A DNA stretch of 64,000 nt from positions 51,260,209-51,324,208 of the forward strand of contig NC_079204.1 in NCBI RefSeq assembly GCF_026745355.1, written 5' to 3'. The stretch comes from Beta vulgaris subsp. vulgaris (lineage: Eukaryota > Streptophyta > Magnoliopsida > Caryophyllales > Amaranthaceae). The notes beneath the pieces are model-generated. The model did no database searches. It was not told where the DNA came from and saw only the letters and a list, made by a program, of their open reading frames with translations. The position numbers and the translations under genes are program-made. Shown piece by piece: positions 56,518-64,000 of this stretch (position 1 is its first letter; every line of letters begins with the position of its first letter).

Positions 56518-57089
56518 TCCCTTATACTCAGCTCCAACCTTCAGATTGTGCCATATTAGCTTTTCACTACTTTTAAATTCTACAAACTCACTTCAGACTC
56601 ATTCCAATTTTATACTCTATCCCTCATATTATCTACAGACTCAGCTTAAACAAAAAAAAAGCAAAAAAAAGAAGAAGATAGTGGCAAGTTTCCATTGCAA
56701 GTTGAGTCTTTAGACGAGTTTTTGATTTCAAAACTGAACCTCAGACTTCCTCCAAAATTTTGATGAATATCCCTGAGTCTTGTACAAGACTCTTGTTTAA
56801 GACTTTACTCAAAATCCTGGGATATTCATACCCTAAGATATTCCGACTATAACAGTTTTGTGCATGAAAACTAGTCTGATACAACTTTTTTTTCATGCAA
56901 GTGGTCAAAACTCGAAAGCACTATTACAACTAATTGTGACCAGGAACTCTGACACCCTGATTGTTGTAGAAAAGGTAAAGACAAATTCCTTTATGTGCAC
57001 CTCAACGCTGTCAAGTATTATAAACTAGAATATGCAAAATTAGGATCCTCCACTTCCAAAAATCCAGGCGCACAAAATAGTTGGCCAAT
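56518..57089. other. Promoter region and leader of UGT gene 4
   Basis: AT-rich spacer. TATAAA at 57019-57024 lies 66-71 bp before ATG 57090, nearly the same distance as in UGT gene 3. No other features recognised. Confidence 0.5.
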
Positions 57090-58514
57090 ATGGAAAGCCA
57101 AAATTGCAAAGTAAAGCAACTTCATCCAGTGGCAGTGGTGATAGTACCACTTCCAGCACAAGGCCATCTAAACCAACTCCTCCACCTCTCTCACCTCATC
57201 GCCTCCTACGGCATACCTGTCCATTACGCCGGCTCAACCACGCACAACCGCCAAGCGAAACTCCGTCTTCATGGTCGGGACTCGCAAAGTTTAGCCAAAA
57301 TCCACTTCCATGACTTCCAACTCCCTCCTTACCACTCACCCCCTCCAAGTATAGACATCTCTGTTCCTTTCCCTGATCACTTCACCCCACTCTTCGAGGC
57401 GTCTAACCAACTAAGGGAACCCATTTCTCAACTCTTGCACCAACTCTCGCAAAAGTTCAGTCGAGTTGTTGTCATTCATGATCATACAATGACTTATGTG
57501 GTTCAAGATGTGAAGCTTATCCCAAATGCTAAAGCCTTTACCTTCATTCCGATTTCGGCCTTTACCATGTTTTCAAACACATGGGAAAGCATACCTGAGG
57601 AAGCCAAACCATTTAAGCTAGATTCAAATGATATCCCCGAGAATATGCCTACTAATGAAGGGTGTGCAACGAAAGAAGTGTTGGAGTTTGCAAGGAAACA
57701 AATAGAATGTCTTGGGTTCGAGTCAGGATGGATTTTCAACACCTGTAGAGCTATAGAAGGCAAATATGTTACTTTGTTGGATAAGCTATCTTCGACTAAT
57801 AAGTCACAGATAAAACACTTTGCAATAGGACCGTTTCATCCGGTGAATATCGAAAACAAAAACAGTGAAAACAGACATCAATGCCTAAAATGGCTAGATG
57901 AACAAGAGAAAGGCACAGTAATTTATGTGTCTTTTGGGTCAACAACATCATTACCAGATGATCAGATTGAAGAGCTGGCAAATGGGTTGGAACAAAGCGA
58001 GGTGAAGTTTCTATGGGTGCTCCGAAGAGCTGACCCGAATGATGTTTTTGAAGAAGCTGATAGAGTAAAAAAGGCTCAACTTCCAGAAGGGTATGAAGAC
58101 AGAGTGAAAGACAGGGGAATGATAGTTAAAGATTGGGCACCACAGCTTGAAATATTAGCACATCCGTCGACTGGCGGGTTTATGAGTCATTGTGGGTGGA
58201 ATTCATGTATGGAAAGTATGAGTATGGGTGTGCCGGTTGCGGCGTGGCCGATGCATTCTGATCAGCCAAGGAATGCGGTTTTGTTGACCGAGGTGCTTAG
58301 AATTGGAATATTGGTAAGAGATTGGGCACACCGTGGCGAGGTTGTGAAATCAAGTACTATAGAGAATGTGGTGAAGACATTGATGGCATCAGAAGAAGGC
58401 AAAGAGATGAAGAAAAGGGCTGCAGAGTTGGGTGAAAGTGTCAGAGGATCAGTTGCTGAAGGTGGTGTGAGTTGTTTAGAGAGGGACTCTTTCATTGCGC
58501 ATATCTCTAAATAA
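57090..58514 (+). CDS. UDP-glycosyltransferase, zeatin O-glucosyltransferase-like (UGT gene 4)
   Basis: 474 residues, single exon. The start is ATG 57090 (MESQNCKVKQ). An upstream in-frame TTG at 57081 is not a credible start. Catalytic His26 sits in PLPAQGHLN and Asp131 in VVIHD. The PSPG box at about 349-392 begins WAPQLEILAHP, contains GGFMSHCGWNSC and ends in Gln, pointing to UDP-glucose. It ends SFIAHISK. The 5' leader and first residues resemble UGT gene 3, so these two are probably the closest pair, although p24, PLDRP1-like and many repeats now separate them. Expected to be a soluble enzyme O-glucosylating a small hydroxylated acceptor such as zeatin; the acceptor is not determined by the sequence. 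Confidence 0.9.
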   Translation: MESQNCKVKQLHPVAVVIVPLPAQGHLNQLLHLSHLIASYGIPVHYAGSTTHNRQAKLRLHGRDSQSLAKIHFHDFQLPPYHSPPPSIDISVPFPDHFTPLFEASNQLREPISQLLHQLSQKFSRVVVIHDHTMTYVVQDVKLIPNAKAFTFIPISAFTMFSNTWESIPEEAKPFKLDSNDIPENMPTNEGCATKEVLEFARKQIECLGFESGWIFNTCRAIEGKYVTLLDKLSSTNKSQIKHFAIGPFHPVNIENKNSENRHQCLKWLDEQEKGTVIYVSFGSTTSLPDDQIEELANGLEQSEVKFLWVLRRADPNDVFEEADRVKKAQLPEGYEDRVKDRGMIVKDWAPQLEILAHPSTGGFMSHCGWNSCMESMSMGVPVAAWPMHSDQPRNAVLLTEVLRIGILVRDWAHRGEVVKSSTIENVVKTLMASEEGKEMKKRAAELGESVRGSVAEGGVSCLERDSFIAHISK

Positions 58515-58786
58515 TGCAACCTTGTGTGTCTTTATATGTTTTTGTTATCATTTTATCTGCAACTCAAAAAATCTTGTTGAGGTATTGTTATTCATTTGAT
58601 TTTTGGCTTAGTTTGATTTGGATTGGATTGTTTTCAATTTGTATAATAATATCGTGGTATTAGTTTTGTTGTTTCAATTCACTTTAACATGATTCGGTTC
58701 AAGTTCATCAACTCTCATTCATTTTCTTTGGTATTTTAAATTCCTTATATGGCTTGATTGTTTTAGAATGGTGTTAGGAAACAGGG
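58515..58786. other. 3' flank of UGT gene 4
   Basis: Probable 3' UTR. AT-rich with no other recognised feature. Confidence 0.4.
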
Positions 58787-59280
58787 TGTTGTAGTTTGAT
58801 TTAATGCGGAACAAAATCAATGGAATAATAAAGATAAGAAAAACAATAAAGATGAACAAACAAAGAACACAAGGATTTACGTGGTTCAATCAGATTTTTC
58901 CTACGTCCACAGATGGAGGATTAGAACTTCTTCAATATAACGGAGAAAACCAGAGAGAATAATACAAGGAGTCCTAAATTTACCAAAGGCTAAAAGTGTT
59001 TCTAAAGTTGTGCATTAAATAATGAACACTAGAAAGCCCTTATATAACATAAGGAACCCCGTACAAAACCCTAAAAGATAACTTAAAAACGAAAAATTGA
59101 AAACCGCGTACTTGCTAAGCCGCCCGATCGGGTTGGGCGACATCCACCCGATCCGGCGCTCGTTTTTCCAAAATTGCTAACGTCTTGGGCCCGATCGGGC
59201 GACGTCCGCCCGATCGGGCGGGCTTGCGAAAATAGATTTTGACGAATTTCAAGACATAAAACTTAAAAACTGCACTTTCA
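58787..59280 (-). repeat. LTR-like block with CCCGATCGGGC palindromes, likely minus-strand
   Basis: It begins TGTTGTAGTTTGATTTAATG and has the AAGAACACAAGGATTTACGT, GGTTCAATC and CCTACGTCCAC phrases also present at 23567. On the minus strand a TATA box (TTATATAAGG, about 59038-59047) lies downstream of a GC cluster with CGCCCGATCGGGCG-type palindromes (59119-59222). No internal retroelement domains adjoin it, so it is probably a solo LTR. The edges and target duplication were not resolved. Confidence 0.5.
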
Positions 59281-59487
59281 ATAAGTATATACAATTTTTT
59301 CACGTCATGTGATAATATTATGTCATTACCATTATTTATTTTTCATTTGTATAGTTCGAATTGCCATACCAATTAAGGAGTACACATTATACTAGGACAT
59401 CCTTATAACAAGGAGAGAGAAAATAAGTGGAGTGTTCAGGAATGGAAGAAGGATACCGATAGACATGTGAGAGTGCAAGCGAAAATT

Positions 59488-62400
59488 CACTACAAGAAAT
59501 TATTTCAAAGAGGGCAATATTTATCAATCAAGGAGGGCAATTAGCTATTTGCCCTGTCTAATAGTATCAAAAAAGGCAAATAAAATTTCCCCTTTTTGAA
59601 AATAAATAAGAAGACAATTTTATCATTTTGCCCTATTTGATATCACCTAAAAGGGCAATATTAAATTTGCCCTCTATAATATTACCTAATAAAACAACTT
59701 CATAAATTTGCCCTTTTAAAAGACACCTACTAAGGCAATTTATTTGTTTGATATCTTTGAAAAATTTAAAGGACAATTGAAATATTTTGCCTTCTTTGAA
59801 ATATATTTAAAAAGGCAGTTTATCTTATTTTGCCCTATTTGAAATTAACTAAGAGGGCAAAATAATGTAAAGTGCCTTCCTTCAAAAACGCTGATATTTA
59901 AGAATTACGAAGTCCTTGATATAACTAATGAACAATCATAAACGCTGATATTTTTCATCCTCAATCTCAGACAACACACAAAACAATTGAAACTCAGCCG
60001 ATTCGCTACTACTTGTTGAAGCTCAATTTTACGCAACAATTTTGTCAGTATATTCAACCTAATCCATCAGATTGTTCGATTACTTTTGGAATCAAAAGCG
60101 AATTTGTTTGAAATCGAAGCTTATTGAATCGCCATAACATCATTTTTTCAATCTCCGCCTTTTTAATCCCAAGGTAAATACCTAATAACTTCTGTTTATG
60201 GTTCAATTTGATAAATAAAGTGTTTATTATATCTGATTCAAATTTTTGTTTATATTTCGTTTTTTCACTTTTCTATCCTTGATTTATCTGAATGATTTTG
60301 CTTATGAGTGACAGATTTGTATGCTTGTATGTGTGTTTTGTGTTATTTTGGTGAACTTAGGTTTGGAATTTGAAAATTTGTGTTTCAATTAGATAAATTG
60401 TTGTGAACTTAGGTTTGGAATTTGAAATTCTGTATGTATGTATGTATTAGGATAGAATTTCAAGTTTAGTTTGGTCAAAGTCCGTGCAATTTGTTCGATC
60501 GACTTTGTTTCACTCGATTTCATCCTCATCTTTCTTTAATTTCACTTCAATTGATTCATCCTCAAATTCAGGTTTGTTTTCTTTCAATTAGTTTGTAATT
60601 AATTAATTATTCTTCTGATTTACTTAATCTTAAAATTATGTCATTAAATTTTTTTGTGGTTCACAAATCACAATTTTTCCTTTGTCTAGCCTCTCGAATG
60701 TCCTCGTACCTGGAGAGTATACAAGGAAATGAATATACAATTAACATACATAGGTTGATAATGCAAAGAAAAGTATTAAAATTCAATATGCCATAAACCT
60801 GAAATGTACAAGGAATATGAACAAGTTGATGCAAAGCACTGATGTAAGTGAACTAGGCAAATCTGTCATTGAAGACAGGAGGTTAGTATTATGATATTAT
60901 CCCCTTGAAAGAAAACAAGTCTGATTCTGTGTTCTGAATTTCTTCATTCTTCTCTGAAATCTGCAGAATTAGAATCTCTAAATCACTAATTTTTTTTTCT
61001 GATTGTTTATATGAGTTCTGACATCTGATCTGATTCACTTTCTTGAAATTACTTCATTTGATTTGTTTTAGTAATCTAAATTCTTCATATCTGATTCAAA
61101 ATCTCATATTAAGATGCCTCAAATTGAAAATAAAATTCCAAATTCTACTCCAATAAACCTGCAGAATCCTAGCAATATCTAATGTGTGCAGGGGTTGTAG
61201 GAGGGGGGGGGGTGTGCAGGGGCTGTAGGAGGGGCTGTAGGAGGGGGTGTGTGTGCAGGGCTGTAGGAGGGTGTCTGTGTGCAAACTAATATGGTAGCGA
61301 AGATCAAAGCTGAATGTCTCTCCAACATCCCAAGCTAGCATACACAGCTGTTGTTCTTCATTAGTTATATTTTTATAGTTTCTAAATGATTTGTAATCAA
61401 TGCAAAAGTGAGAAATCCTGATCTAAGCTTAAAAAAACAAATGTTATCTATGTGCTTCAGTAGTGCTGGATCCATAAAAGTATAAACATCTTATACATAT
61501 AAAAAAAAGTCTACATACATTCATTAGCGTTCACCAGTAAATAGTCATTGAGCAACATATACAAGTAAAATAGCAAACAAGCTATGCACATCACAAATCC
61601 TTGTTCTTCCTTCTTCTTTTGGGGGCAGGGGATCTCATGCCTTATTTTTGTTAGGCCCTTTATTTTTGTAGCTGACATTAAATTTTCTGGCAAATCTATT
61701 ATGCCTTATTCTTTTCACCTATAAGATCCAAGACTTATATGAAGTTCATAGCTATAAACTTAATGCATCTGAAAATGTTTACCATATACTGAACTTGTCC
61801 GAACATACTTTTAGCACTGAAAGGCTGAACTATTTTACAGCCATAAACTAAACTAATCTGAGCAATGAGCCCTTTACTGAACCTATTTAATATGTTTAAA
61901 ATGGCTGCGTCTGAAATATGTCTGGTGAAGATCGGGAAGCTGATGGTCTGATGGCTAATACTGAAGATACACTCAGCTTGCGGGGCTAAATCCAAAGCTA
62001 GGATTATATACGAGTTTGTAAGTTCAATTCATAACCTGTATTTTTCATTTTTTTGTGGTCTGATGGCTAATGACTGGCGGATGACAGATTCAATTTTCCA
62101 ATAGATGCCTGTATGAATTGTGGAGTATTGACAACATATGGGTACTGATGTATGAATTGTAGAGGAAAAAGCATAAATGGCTACTTCTCTATCTAACACT
62201 ATGTATTGACAACATTACCCTTGCGTATCTAACCCAACCTGAGTTTAGTATGGGTACTGATGTCAATACTCAATACATAGGATGTTACATGGAGAACTAT
62301 TTTGCCATTTAGCTAGACTCATTTTTTAAGCTTCAACAAAATTCTAGTCTAATAAACAGATCTCTATGTGATCAAACAAAAACTTCGGACAACAATACAT

Positions 62401-63623
62401 ACCAAAAACATCCACAGATAAACAAACAACAACAAAAGTATATACATGACTATACAATCTACATAAAGTCTGAAGGTTGAGGGATTGATGAGGTTTCAGG
62501 AAAGGATGCAATATACAGACAAAAGGGGTGAAAGTAAAACGAAATGATTACTCAGCCCTAATAACACCAACTACCCATTTGCATACAATATCCTACATGA
62601 TCCTTTTTTCTTTCTTTTTTTGCTAGATGACAGAAACTTAAAAATGAGCATGTTTGTTCAAGTATAAATAGTATGACGTTGTGCTTTACCTTTGCTTTGG
62701 TCATCTTTATATTTCAAATAATCCACATTTTTACTATCATCATGAATTTTTTGATGGATCACTGAAGGCATAAAGATGGATCACTGAAGGCTCACATTTT
62801 TTGGCGACTTGTCAGCATGGTGCTCTTGCTGTGAAGAAATGTTAGTGGACTCTTCCTGACTATCTCAGTCTCAGGTGCAGAAAATGTGATTCGTCTAGAA
62901 TTTTCTGGTTTTATGTGGTATCTGATTTGTACATTGAACATTTTAGTTGAGAGTGTAAAGATTTAGCCGCTGCAAAGCTTAGTTGGTGCAGAAAATGTCA
63001 AATAGTGATCTGGTAGTGTAGATACATCAGACTGTGTTCTTATTATTGAGACATGTGGTATTTCAAAAATTGCAATGTGCATTACGTGATATTTGGTGTT
63101 AATGTTACGCGCTTCCCTACACTTTTAGCAATTGCAAATTTTCCCAACTTCTATCATGTTAATGGATCCTATTTGGGCTTGACAAAGTAAAAAGAGGGCA
63201 ATATCTTATTTTTGCCCTGCTTGATAAAGTACAAAGAAGGCAATATCTAATTTTTGCCCCGCTTGATAAAGTACAAATAGGGCCATATCTTATTTTTGCC
63301 CTGTTTGTTGTAGACCAAATAAGACAATTGTGTTTGTCTTCTTTGTTTTTGAGCAAAGAGGGCAAAAGTATTGCCCTTTCTGATGATCATAGAGGGCAAC
63401 TTTATTTGCCTTAGTTGATGAATCAAAGAGGGCAAATTTTTTTGCCCTTTTATTATTGGATCAAAGAGGGCAAAAACATGAGTTTTGCCTTGAAACCTAA
63501 TACAACGGGGCTAAAAGGGCAACGGAAGGGCAATTTTAAAATTGTCCTCGTAGCCTATGAAGGCAAATTTTGTATCAAAGAGGGCAATTTTAATTGCCCT
63601 CTTTGAAGCTGTTTGTTGTAGTG
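59488..63623. mobile_element. Non-autonomous CACTA (En/Spm-type) transposon, 4136 bp
   Basis: ATT duplications (59485-59487, 63624-63626) flank CACTACAAGAAATT at the left and TTTGTTGTAGTG at the right, the CACTA signature. Both ends carry dense subterminal repeats of AAGAGGGCAA/TTGCCCT words (59510-59880 and 63180-63605), about twenty at the right. The interior shows no transposase: 59900-60200 looks like a 5' leader, 61188-61282 is a GTGTGCAGGGGCTGTAGGAG minisatellite, and the rest is AT-rich. Confidence 0.92.
61188..61282 (+). repeat. GTGCAGGG/CTGTAGGAGGG minisatellite
   Basis: Four or five irregular copies of GTGCAGGGGCTGTAGGAGGG within the CACTA interior, with a G-run at 61203-61212. Confidence 0.85.
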
Positions 63624-63626
63624 ATT

Positions 63627-64000
63627 TTGATGGACCTGAATAATGTAACAAATTCTTTTTTTTATAAATTATAGTTTTTTGAAGGTATTTTTAATAATTG
63701 TACAACTATATATATGCAAGAGTCCATATCTCTTTTTTTTTTTGTTGTTGTTGAACCCTTGTTTTCTACACTTTTAAAAATTTTGTGGAAGCTCTCTTGA
63801 TTAGCTCATCTTTCAATTCTTGCACATACAATATATTTATAGTTATTGTACCCTATTTTCTAGATTTCTTTATACTTGTCTAGTATTACGTATTTCTACA
63901 TCACATATCTATAGTTTTTACAAAATATTTCTAGATACATCACCGTTTTATTTTTCCAGTTAATGCAAGATTTTTCTAAATTAATCTCTATTATATACTA
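63627..64000. other. Flank right of the CACTA element
   Basis: AT-rich DNA to the window edge, with a T-run at 63732. No feature recognised. Confidence 0.5.

Noticed and set aside
57081..57089. Start of UGT gene 4 at 57081
   Set aside because: That codon is TTG. The first ATG of the frame is at 57090.

Overview
This window looks like a gene-poor, transposon-rich stretch of a flowering-plant (eudicot) nuclear genome. It is AT-rich, has spliced GT-AG genes and plant-type glycosyltransferases, and carries dense nests of plant LTR retrotransposons, a LINE, hAT, Mutator-like, Tourist, Stowaway-like and CACTA elements. The repeat style is compatible with Caryophyllales/Amaranthaceae, but that is only a guess. 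No bacterial-type features are present.

Layout. 1-5297: a decayed Ty1/Copia element whose 5' LTR runs off the left edge. 5834-17878: a three-level nest. A small Stowaway-like MITE is split by a Copia element (5980-17772, TSD GAATA), which is itself split by an Athila-like Ty3/Gypsy element (8232-17066, TSD GTTGT). 18331-31900: no intact gene. It holds a GC-rich hAT MITE, a LINE relic cut by a solo LTR, another LTR-like block, and a Copia relic whose short LTR was hit by a hAT element. 31922-41459: three intact, intronless UDP-glycosyltransferase genes of the zeatin O-glucosyltransferase (UGT93-like) type, all on +, with MITEs, a retroposon and a hAT element between the second and third. 42973-46125: MITEs plus a hAT element with a Mutator-like element inside it. 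46465-49332: a four-exon p24-family cargo-receptor gene. 49728-52031: a composite hAT block. 52725-55142: a two-exon gene for a Tyr/Gly-rich repeat protein resembling Arabidopsis At5g39570 (PLDRP1). 55536-56310: an inverted UGT pseudogene broken by a hAT MITE. 57090-58514: a fourth intact UGT. 58787-59280: an LTR-like block. 59488-63623: a non-autonomous CACTA transposon.

How the genes fit together. The four UGTs and the pseudogene are clearly paralogues: shared start region, PSPG box and a shared C-terminal SFIAHI motif. They form a local gene-birth cluster probably modifying cytokinins or related small hydroxylated compounds. The p24 and PLDRP1-like genes are unrelated housekeeping or stress-type genes lying inside the cluster. 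The most unusual recurring signal is that five different LTRs each carry a cluster of short palindromes upstream of their presumed TATA box.
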